Below, in pieces: positions 57,071 through 64,000 of a DNA stretch of 64,000 nt. The notes beneath the pieces are model-generated. The model saw only the letters and a list, made by a program, of their open reading frames with translations. It was not told the origin of the DNA and did not search any database. How positions within the stretch are numbered: position 1 is the first letter of the stretch; every line of letters begins with the position of its first letter. Source of the DNA: an uncultured Rubripirellula sp. (GTDB taxonomy: Bacteria > Planctomycetota > Planctomycetia > Pirellulales > Pirellulaceae); the NCBI GenBank assembly GCA_938075415.1, contig CALJHC010000003.1:434001-498000 (forward strand), read 5' to 3'. The position numbers were made by a program, and so were the translations under genes.

Positions 57071-59395
57071 ATGAATCCTCGAATACGCGCCGGAAGTATT
57101 CCCGTGATGCTCATACGCACCGTGATCGTCCTGGGATTCCTCTCGGCATCTTGCTCTGATCTTTCAGGTCTTGCTGATGAGGCGACCGATCAAATAACGA
57201 ATGCAACGGAGGAAAAAGCCCCGAGCATTTCAAGGCCGAAAACCTTTGAGAGTATCGAAGAACTGACAAGGTACATTGGACCCTCCATCGTTACGATTCG
57301 CGTGAAGGGACGCGATGGAGAGGAGCTGTCAATTGGAACAGGTTTTGTCCTCAGTGCTGATGGGCAAATTGTCACCAATGCCCATGTGATCGGGGAGGGT
57401 AGATCTTTCACGATTGAACTGCCCTCAGGACGTGCATTGCCGGTCACTGAAGTTGAATCCACAGACCAAACTGCAGATCTGGCTGTCATCCGAGTCGATG
57501 TCGGCGATGCTCCTTTAACTCCGTTGAAACGACGGGAGACCAAGATTGCGCAGGGAACGCGGGTTGCCGCCTATGGAAACCCGCTCGGATTGCGCGACAG
57601 CGTCGTCGCTGGCATTGTCTCAGCCATTCGAGAAGTGCAGGGCAGAGAGCTGATCCAGTTAGCCATGCCGATTCAGCCAGGCAACAGTGGCGGACCTCTG
57701 GTTGATATGCAGGGCAACGTTCGTGGAATCATCAACATGAAGTCAGCCGTCGATGACAACCTCGGATTCGCGATACCGATTGATCAATTAACACCAATCC
57801 TCTCGCAACCGCATCCAGTCAGCTACAACCGCTGGGTAACACTTGGCCGCATGGACCCCAAATCATGGACAACGCAATTTGGTGCGTCTTGGCAACAACG
57901 TGGTGGCGTTATCTCTGCTCGCGGATCAGGCCAGGGATTTGGTGGTCGTTCTCTGTGCCTTTCGAAACGCCAGCCATTGGATTTGCCGATGGAGATTGCC
58001 GTTGACGTCCGGCTGGACGATGAATCCGGGGCTGCCGGGCTAGCGTTCTGCTCCGATGGTAACAATCGACATTACGGTTTTTACCCAAGCAACGGAAATC
58101 TACGACTAACCTGCTTCAAAGGTCCTTCGGTTTACACGTGGGAAGTCCTTGCTGATCTCAATAGCAATCAATATCAACCGAAGAAATGGAATCGCCTTCG
58201 CGTTCGAATCGAAAAGGATCGTTTCCTATGTTTCGTAAACGACGAGCTATTGATTGAATCAAAGGATTCACAATTAACAGGCGGGTCCGTCGGGCTGGTT
58301 AAATTTCGTGAAACCCAACCAGATTTCAAGCGATTCCAGGTGGGTAAAGACCTCGCAATACCTGCTCTGACCTCCGCCCAAGAAGACCTGATTACTCGAG
58401 CCATCAGCAAGAATGGCCCGATCGATGATCAAGATGAAACGACGGTTCAGTTACTCGCGGAATCCAGCGAGGCAGTTAGCCGCAAGCTTGAGAAGCGAGC
58501 AGCAAATCTCGAAAAAAACATCCAGCAACTGCGCCGTCTGGCAAACGATATTGAACTGGCACCAACCCTGCTGGCCTTACGAAAAACCTTTGAAGATCCG
58601 CTGGCGGCTAAGGATCAACTTTTCAGGGGAGCGTTACTGATTGCAAAGATCGATAACCCCGATACGGATCCGAGCGCGTACATGAAGAAAGTTGAATCCA
58701 TGGCCTCCGAAATCCGTGAAGGGATCGGCAAGGATTTCAGCGATGAACAAAAACGCAAACAATTAGATCAATATCTATTCAACGAAAACGGCTTTCGCGG
58801 TGGAAGTTCAGAATATTACCACCCCGCCAACAGCCATCTAGATCGTGTGATTGATGAACGAGAAGGGTTACCAATCACCCTTTCCATCCTCTACATGGAA
58901 CTGGGGCGCCGAATCGGATTAACGATGGAAGGTATTGGCCTTCCGGGGCATTTTGTCGTCCGCCATCTCTTCGAAAACGATGACCAACAACTGATTGATG
59001 TATTTGATCGTGGCAAAACACTCTCCAGCCAAGATAGCGAACAAATCGTCCGTGATTTTGCAAATCGCGAACTGGTAACCTCAGACCTGATCGCTCAGAG
59101 TGACCAGCAAATTCTCTCCCGAGTGCTGAACAACCTTCTCAGCATCGCGAGAAGAGATTCGGACACCGAGGCATTTCGTCGATACTGCGAGGCGCTCGTT
59201 GCAATCGCTCCTGAAGATCCGGAAGCGAGAATCATGCGTTCCCAAGCAAGGGCCCAAACCAAACGTTTTCAGGGTGCGGTTGAAGATGTCAATTGGCTAA
59301 TCGAACGCATCCCTGAAGGAGTCAATCGAGCACAGGCTATTCAACTCAGAGATTCTCTTCTGGAAAGCCAGTCTCGTGAGTCCGAGGTAGACTGA
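57071..59395 (+). CDS. secreted trypsin-like protease fused to DUF1080-like and SirB1 (transglutaminase-like) domains
   Basis: 774 residues from the ATG at 57071 (GGAA 6 bases upstream). N-terminal signal or membrane helix (about 13-28, possible poor lipobox SAS before Cys28). Residues about 60-250: HtrA-type protease with His in VTNAHVIGEG (about 105), Asp in QTADLAVIRVD (about 136) and Ser in QPGNSGGPLV (about 206). No PDZ follows. Residues about 262-420: jelly-roll domain like DUF1080 (RWVTLGRMDPKSWTT, RHYGFYPSNGNLRLTC, WNRLRVRIEKDRFLCFVNDELL). Residues about 430-770: SirB1-type (LFNENGFRGGSSEYYHPANSHLDRVIDEREGLPITL, GLPGHFVVRH) and a TPR-like tail. Each module is well supported by motif; their joint function is unknown. 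Confidence 0.85.
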   Translation: MNPRIRAGSIPVMLIRTVIVLGFLSASCSDLSGLADEATDQITNATEEKAPSISRPKTFESIEELTRYIGPSIVTIRVKGRDGEELSIGTGFVLSADGQIVTNAHVIGEGRSFTIELPSGRALPVTEVESTDQTADLAVIRVDVGDAPLTPLKRRETKIAQGTRVAAYGNPLGLRDSVVAGIVSAIREVQGRELIQLAMPIQPGNSGGPLVDMQGNVRGIINMKSAVDDNLGFAIPIDQLTPILSQPHPVSYNRWVTLGRMDPKSWTTQFGASWQQRGGVISARGSGQGFGGRSLCLSKRQPLDLPMEIAVDVRLDDESGAAGLAFCSDGNNRHYGFYPSNGNLRLTCFKGPSVYTWEVLADLNSNQYQPKKWNRLRVRIEKDRFLCFVNDELLIESKDSQLTGGSVGLVKFRETQPDFKRFQVGKDLAIPALTSAQEDLITRAISKNGPIDDQDETTVQLLAESSEAVSRKLEKRAANLEKNIQQLRRLANDIELAPTLLALRKTFEDPLAAKDQLFRGALLIAKIDNPDTDPSAYMKKVESMASEIREGIGKDFSDEQKRKQLDQYLFNENGFRGGSSEYYHPANSHLDRVIDEREGLPITLSILYMELGRRIGLTMEGIGLPGHFVVRHLFENDDQQLIDVFDRGKTLSSQDSEQIVRDFANRELVTSDLIAQSDQQILSRVLNNLLSIARRDSDTEAFRRYCEALVAIAPEDPEARIMRSQARAQTKRFQGAVEDVNWLIERIPEGVNRAQAIQLRDSLLESQSRESEVD

Positions 59396-59429
59396 CTAGA
59401 CACCACCACAACTGCCCGATTTGCTTGCC

Positions 59430-60908
59430 ATGATTCACCATCAAAAGAACTTCACCCGCTGTAACCAAATAGTCATGTTTGCATTGGCTTTTTGGGCATC
59501 CGCAGTGACGTCGCAAGCAGCCTCGCGTCCGAATATCGTATTCTTTCTGGTTGACGACTTGGGATGGTCCGATCTCGCTTGTTACGGAAGCAAATTCCAC
59601 GCGACCCCACACATCGACAGGCTGGCCAAAAACGGTTTGCGGTTCACTCAAGGTTACGCAGCTTGCTCGGTTTGCTCACCGACTCGAGCAAGCATCTTAA
59701 CGGGACGCTATCCAGCACGACTTGGAATCACGGACTTCATCCCGGGCATGCGTGCCACGAGTGCGATGAAACCCAGGTTCAAACATATAGAAGATCGTGA
59801 TAACCTCGACTTAAGGGAAGTCACGCTGGCTGAATACCTCAAATCCGAAGGAAACTACCAAACGCATTTCCTCGGAAAATGGCACCTTGGTAAAGAAGGG
59901 CACTGGCCGACCGATCAAGGATTTGATGAAAACATTGGCGGGAATGAAAAAGGATCGCCCCCGGGTGGCTACTACGGACCCTGGAACAACCCAACACTCA
60001 AAGCGAAAAATCAAGGCGAGTATCTGACCACCCGCCTAACTGACGAAGCAATCAGAATCATCTCTGATTCGAAAAGCTCTCAGCCATTCCTTCTCTACTT
60101 CAGTTATTACAACGTCCACACCCCCATCCAAGCTGACATCAGATCGATCGAAAAGTTCCGTTCGATAGCAGCAACTCAATTCACGGGTCCAACTCCCCTT
60201 ATCAAACATCGCGGTTCGTTAAGCCGCGGCAGGCAGGACAACCCGGAATTTGCTTCCATGGTTTCGGCAGTGGACACAAGTGTTGGACGGGTGATCGATG
60301 CATTAGAACAATCGGGCATGACAGAAGAAACAATCATCATTTTCTTCTCGGACAACGGAGGTCTTTGCACGCGGCCAGATTCTGGAAAATCGAAGGTGGG
60401 GCCAACCTCTAACTTGCCACTTCGAAGTGGTAAAGGCTGGCTCTACGAAGGTGGCATCCGCGAACCTTTAATTATCAGAGTACCCGGGATGACAAATCCC
60501 GGAACCCAATGCGATACGCCGGTGATCAGCATGGATTTCTTCCCCACAATCATTGAACTCGCTGGTCTGCCACTCGCGCCAAAACTCCACGTGGATGGGA
60601 TCAGCTTGGTCCCGCTGCTCAAAGGCGAACCGCTGCACCAGGCAAGAAGCCTGTATTGGCACTACCCGCACTACCATGGATCGGGCTGGAGACCCGGTGC
60701 GGCAATACGCGAAAACGACTGGAAACTAATCGAATTCTACGAGTCGGATGAAACTGAACTCTACGATCTTTCAAATGACTCCGCCGAGAGAAACGATCTA
60801 TCGACACAATTTCCCGACGAAACCATACGCCTGAAAGCAAAATTATCCGAGTGGCAATCCTCAATCGGCGCCGCCATGCCCGAGGAACGCCCCAAACCAG
60901 ATATCTAG
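59430..60908 (+). CDS. sulfatase, Cys-type (secreted)
   Basis: 492 residues. A signal peptide (hydrophobic core about 17-30, cleavage likely after SQA) precedes [21 protein letters not shown], the metal-binding Asp pair. [16 protein letters not shown] is the formylglycine motif (C-x-P-x-R), so activation by a sulfatase-modifying enzyme is expected. Further: [21 protein letters not shown], and [13 protein letters not shown]. It removes sulfate from sulfated esters, probably algal polysaccharides. The substrate cannot be predicted. It follows the protease fusion gene by 34 bp on the same strand, and may share its transcript. Confidence 0.94.
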   Translation: MIHHQKNFTRCNQIVMFALAFWASAVTSQAASRPNIVFFLVDDLGWSDLACYGSKFHATPHIDRLAKNGLRFTQGYAACSVCSPTRASILTGRYPARLGITDFIPGMRATSAMKPRFKHIEDRDNLDLREVTLAEYLKSEGNYQTHFLGKWHLGKEGHWPTDQGFDENIGGNEKGSPPGGYYGPWNNPTLKAKNQGEYLTTRLTDEAIRIISDSKSSQPFLLYFSYYNVHTPIQADIRSIEKFRSIAATQFTGPTPLIKHRGSLSRGRQDNPEFASMVSAVDTSVGRVIDALEQSGMTEETIIIFFSDNGGLCTRPDSGKSKVGPTSNLPLRSGKGWLYEGGIREPLIIRVPGMTNPGTQCDTPVISMDFFPTIIELAGLPLAPKLHVDGISLVPLLKGEPLHQARSLYWHYPHYHGSGWRPGAAIRENDWKLIEFYESDETELYDLSNDSAERNDLSTQFPDETIRLKAKLSEWQSSIGAAMPEERPKPDI

Positions 60909-61368
60909 CTCGATTCACAACAAATCGACAGCACACATGACCCTGTGAACTTTGAAGCTGTATCACCAAATCTTGGATCACTTCAGCAGCGGCATTCATC
61001 ACGCGTAGATGCATCGGCCAACATAGCACTGACATTATCGACGTTTCGATGATCGAATTACAGAAACGTCTCAATTGTCTGGCCGCTCTTGAGCCTCCAA
61101 AACTGCTAAGTCTGAGCAACTACATTGAAACCAGCTGATCCTACCCAGACGCTAGTGGAAACGTTTTCCAGCCGAATCCCACCACCTTCAGTCGCACAGT
61201 GGCCATTAATCAGCCAACGTCACCGACTGATTAGTTGTGTTCTGCGTTCTGGAAAATAACCTGGTGTATCTCTCAAAAACGAGAGAACCTGAGGCGGAAG
61301 GACGCCGTCCGCTTTGGCAGCGCACAAACCGTCAGATTGACCAACGTGAAAGGCTAACGATTCGATCC
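60909..61368. other. intergenic, nothing recognised
   Basis: About 460 bp between the sulfatase and the tRNA terminator. No convincing gene. A GCGGA/TCCGC hairpin followed by TTT occurs near 61296-61316 on the plus strand but is weak. Confidence 0.35.
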
Positions 61369-61407
61369 AAAAAAAGGCCCGCAGGCTAAAAGCCTGCGAG
61401 CCTTTTT
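61369..61407 (-). terminator. Rho-independent terminator after tRNA-Ser
   Basis: GGCCCGCAGGC (61376-61386) and GCCTGCGAGCC (61392-61402) form an 11-bp stem with one mismatch and a 5-base loop. The minus strand is followed by seven T (plus-strand A at 61369-61375). On the plus strand TTTTT follows too, so it can act in both directions. Confidence 0.93.
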
Positions 61408-61413
61408 AAAGAG

Positions 61414-61496
61414 CGGAGGGCACGGGACTCGAACCCGCAACCCCTTGCGGGGCAATTGATTTCGAATCAACCTCCTCACCAATTCGGATACCCTCC
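61414..61496 (-). tRNA. tRNA-Ser (anticodon CGA)
   Basis: The minus strand reads GGAGGGT as the 5' acceptor arm and GCCCTCC as the 3' arm, with discriminator G and no encoded CCA. The anticodon arm reads TTGA-TTCGAAA-TCAA, so the anticodon is CGA (reads UCG). A long variable arm (CCCCGCAAGGGG) and the T arm GCGGGTTCGAGTCCCGT are present, as expected for a class II serine tRNA. A TTGACG hexamer lies at 61530-61535 upstream, with a poor -10. Confidence 0.95.
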
Positions 61497-61895
61497 GGAA
61501 CTGTCCATGTTCTCTAGCACGCTGAGATTCGTCAAGTCGATGGATTTTTTTAACAAGTCCTGACTTTTCACTGTTTCCCACCTAGGAATTGGCCTTTACC
61601 GCCACAAACGGATCAAAAGGTAAAGATCAACCCTGATCTTTTGTGATGCAAAATCAATCGCCGCCATCTCGCACGCAGCCTCGACCATCCATGCTTGGAA
61701 GAAAAACCATCTATTTTCTTGGCTCTCTTACCAACTGATCGCTCTTTCTGGGCAAACGCCAATACCCCTTTGGTTCCATCAACCTCGTGGGCTACGCATC
61801 ATCCCACCATGGGCTGCGGCTAGTGATGAAAACAAGGAGCTTCGGTTGCTCAGCCGCTTTCGCGCTGACAACCGTCACAAACTTGCTGAATCTCA
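61497..61895. other. intergenic, nothing recognised
   Basis: About 400 bp between the tRNA and the small secreted protein gene. It should contain the tRNA promoter. Nothing else was identified. Confidence 0.35.
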
Positions 61896-62207
61896 TCAAT
61901 GTTTGTGAACCGTCTGAAATCTGAACTCCTTCAACCACTTTTCCCATTGATGGGCCTCGGCATGGCTATCCAGTCGCAGTTGACGCCATTTTGGACACCG
62001 GTAACTGACGTCGACGTGGCCACTGTGTTGATTCTTCTTGACTTCACAACCCAGCTTCACCAAAGTTTTGACAATGGTTTCCGCCTTTTTTTCATCATGG
62101 ATGTGCTTGGATTTCCATGTTGGCAACTGATATTTCACCAATTCCTCACCAAGGCACCAAGCTGGTGAAAACGCGATAAAAAAGACTAACAAGCGACAAC
62201 GAAACAT
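61896..62207 (-). CDS. small secreted protein, unknown function
   Basis: 103 residues. A signal peptide (basic MFRCR, hydrophobic LLVFFIAFSPAW, cleavage likely near CLGEE) is followed by a basic, His/Lys-rich body with three Cys overall, two of them in the mature part (LGCEVKK and YRCPKW), which could form a disulfide. A good ribosome site (AAGGAAAAAAC) lies upstream of the ATG. I do not recognise the family. It stands alone next to the tRNA. Confidence 0.7.
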   Translation of the reverse strand: MFRCRLLVFFIAFSPAWCLGEELVKYQLPTWKSKHIHDEKKAETIVKTLVKLGCEVKKNQHSGHVDVSYRCPKWRQLRLDSHAEAHQWEKWLKEFRFQTVHKH

Positions 62208-62748
62208 GTTTTTTCCTTAGCGATGAACCACATCCCGTGTGCTGCTCGAAGCGGGGATTTGAATAGAAGAACCGGATCACGGCGTAGTTACCGAATCTGA
62301 TTTATCAGCGTCAAGCCGATTCCCACAAAAGAATTGCGAATCCAAAAGATCGAACTCACGCCTGACGGTTGTCAATTCGGCACGACAAGCTGACAATCTC
62401 GGCGTCCCCATGACTTAATCGTCTCGGATAATCCGACCCAGAATGGAAACAGCCCCTTCATCTTGGTGACAATCTGAATTGATGATTACCATCACACCCT
62501 GCGTCAATTGTAAAGCGGGGGCCGTGGGGGGTGTTAATGAGGTAAGTCATCGGATCAACCGCACTTCCACCACCGATGACCAACGATAGAAATCTTCCAC
62601 CCTGGGAACAAACGGGGTTGACCAGCGAAATCCCGGCAAATCGGCCAGTGCTGACCCGACCCTCCAAGGCGTGCTCCTCCAAGCCGATTAAGATTCCCAC
62701 CCACACAACACTCATCATCTCAGCGATCATTCAAACAGTGATAACGCC
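62208..62748. other. divergent intergenic region
   Basis: About 540 bp between the small secreted protein gene and lysS. A minus-strand frame at 62458-62730 exists but has no supporting features. The lysS promoter must lie here. Confidence 0.35.
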
Positions 62749-64000
62749 ATGAACAAAAAGCCCAACGAATCACAAACCGATCAAACGGAATTGGATACCA
62801 AAGATCCGCGCGTGGCTCGACGCGAGAAAATGCGACAAATCGAGGCGCTCGGAATTGATCCGTTTGGAAGTCGATTTGATGATCGAGTGTTGATGGGAAA
62901 ATGCAAAGAGCTCTCATCAGAAGTTCGCTGGACGAAGGAAGATGGCACGATCGTCGAACTGCCGGATTTCAGTGATCCAGAACTGGAATATCGACAATGG
63001 AAATCCGACAATGGCCCCGGAAATGAAAGTGGTCCAACCGTTCGAGTTGCGGGCCGTATCATGCTCTCACGAGGGCAAGGAAAACTAATCTTTCTGACTC
63101 TGAAAGACTGGACTGGCGAAATCCAAATCTTTGTAGGAAAAAAACAGGTCGGTGATGAGAATTTTGAACTGGCAAAACTATTTGATCTCGGTGACTTAGT
63201 TGGGGCTGAGGGACGCTTGGGGAGAACGAATACAGGTGAACTAACCGTCTTCGCAGAGAAACTAGTCTTTCACACCAAAATGCTTGAACCCCCGCCCGAC
63301 AAACATGCCGGACTCACTAACCAAGATCTGAAGCAGCGGATGCGTTACGCAGACCTCGCTTTCAACGAAGGCGTGCTCGAAACGTTCTTGGATCGAACCA
63401 AGATTGTAAAATCTGTTCGACAAACGCTGGATCAACAAGGGTTCTGTGAGGTCGAAGGTCCTACCCTGCACACCGTCGCCGGTGGAGCTGCTGCTCGACC
63501 GTTCGCAACCCATCACAACGCGCTTGACATGCCCCTGACGATGCGCATTGCCCTTGAGTTGCATCTCAAACGGCTCATGGTCGGTGGTATGGAACGCGTC
63601 TATGAATTGGGGCGTGTCTATCGCAATGAAGGTATCAGCCCAAAACACAACCCGGAATTCACCATGCTTGAGTGCTATCAAGCTTATGGTGATTACCACT
63701 CCATGATGGATCTTACTGAACAGATCATCGTGCAAGCCATCGAGTCCATTGGCGGTGGACTCGTTCGCGAATATGACGGTCACATGATTGACTTCACCCC
63801 GCCATTTCGGCGAGCGACCTATGCTGAGCTGTTTGAACAAGCCACCGGCATTGACCCTAAAGATGAAACCTCTGTTCTCCAACTGGCTCAAAAACTCAAA
63901 ATTTCAACCGATAACAAACACCCCGACGTCATACGGAATGAAATTTTTGAAGAAAAGGTTGAGGATTCTCTCGAAGGCCCAATCTTTGTCATCGACTACC
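62749..64000 (+). CDS. lysS: lysyl-tRNA synthetase, class II (partial, 3' end missing)
   Basis: First 417 codons; the gene continues past the window. N-terminal anticodon-binding OB domain (VRVAGRIMLSRGQGKLIFLTLKDWTGEIQIFV), then the class II core: ADLAFNEGVLETFLDRTKIVKSVR, motif 1 EVEGPTLHTVAGGAAARPF, LELHLKRLMVGGMERVYELGRVYRNEGIS (motif 2) and NPEFTMLECYQAY. The Lys-class TxAGGAxARPF is decisive, since aspartyl and asparaginyl enzymes differ here. It attaches lysine to tRNA-Lys. ATG at 62749; the start is preceded by a polar 20-residue lead. Confidence 0.95.
   Translation, partial: MNKKPNESQTDQTELDTKDPRVARREKMRQIEALGIDPFGSRFDDRVLMGKCKELSSEVRWTKEDGTIVELPDFSDPELEYRQWKSDNGPGNESGPTVRVAGRIMLSRGQGKLIFLTLKDWTGEIQIFVGKKQVGDENFELAKLFDLGDLVGAEGRLGRTNTGELTVFAEKLVFHTKMLEPPPDKHAGLTNQDLKQRMRYADLAFNEGVLETFLDRTKIVKSVRQTLDQQGFCEVEGPTLHTVAGGAAARPFATHHNALDMPLTMRIALELHLKRLMVGGMERVYELGRVYRNEGISPKHNPEFTMLECYQAYGDYHSMMDLTEQIIVQAIESIGGGLVREYDGHMIDFTPPFRRATYAELFEQATGIDPKDETSVLQLAQKLKISTDNKHPDVIRNEIFEEKVEDSLEGPIFVIDY

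Noticed and set aside
62458-62730. 90-codon minus-strand frame divergent from lysS
   Set aside because: A short TYLINTPHGPRFTIDAG stretch looks vaguely like a metallo-beta-lactamase start, but nothing else fits and no signal or ribosome site was found.

Overview
This 64 kb chromosomal segment looks like a planctomycete, most likely Pirellulales-like. That placement is inferred from gene content: a Cys-type sulfatase, a DUF1080-like domain fused to a protease, many lipoproteins, a T2SS/T4P-like pseudopilin operon, long gaps between genes and moderate GC. No rRNA, CRISPR array, insertion sequence or prophage is visible. Both edges cut a gene: the last 77 codons of an unknown protein at the left and the first 417 codons of lysS at the right.

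Layout. 1-3 kb: two unknown proteins, one a membrane-anchored coiled-coil protein. 3.2-7.1 kb: a very long TolC-like lipoprotein converging on a TIM-barrel isomerase. 7.2-11 kb: an ABC-2 export pair (ATPase, permease) divergent from a predicted pseudokinase. 11-22 kb, minus strand: pseudopilin genes gspG, H, I, J and K, a PilM/PilN-like gene and a PilO-cadherin-PilP/GspC fusion, followed closely by an ATPase, permease and binding lipoprotein of the ThiXYZ/TauABC type. The junctions H/I, I/J, J/K and PilM/PilO overlap by 4 bp. 22.4-28 kb: a membrane coiled-coil protein with a BRCT-like C-terminus, a strong terminator, then an RbsBAC-like sugar ABC importer. 28.5-35.7 kb: DEAD-box helicase, YjhG-type xylonate dehydratase, class II fructose-bisphosphate aldolase with terminator, and an AMP-forming acyl ligase. 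35.7-42.7 kb: TatC with a huge acidic repeat loop, ManA, a small lipoprotein, RluB-like pseudouridine synthase overlapping pyrK, and a low-complexity lipoprotein. 43-50.5 kb: LysR regulator - gltB - gltD on one strand, with a LysR box before the regulator and a hairpin between gltB and gltD. 51.5-64 kb: a HemD-HemE fusion, trmB, a second TolC-like lipoprotein, a trypsin-DUF1080-SirB1 fusion protein, a sulfatase, tRNA-Ser(CGA) with a terminator, a small secreted protein and lysS.

How the genes fit together. Envelope and secretion functions dominate: two TolC-like proteins, TatC, a T2SS-like pseudopilus, an ABC exporter, several lipoproteins, a secreted sulfatase and a secreted protease. The metabolic genes (sugar import, xylonate dehydratase, aldolase, ManA, sulfatase) fit a polysaccharide-degrading lifestyle; gltBD gives ammonia assimilation and hemDE tetrapyrrole synthesis. 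The strongest candidates for new biology are domain architectures: the PilO-cadherin-PilP fusion, the acidic TatC loop, the trypsin-DUF1080-SirB1 protein, the BRCT-like membrane coiled-coil protein and the pseudokinase. All functional statements are read from sequence motifs without database searches.
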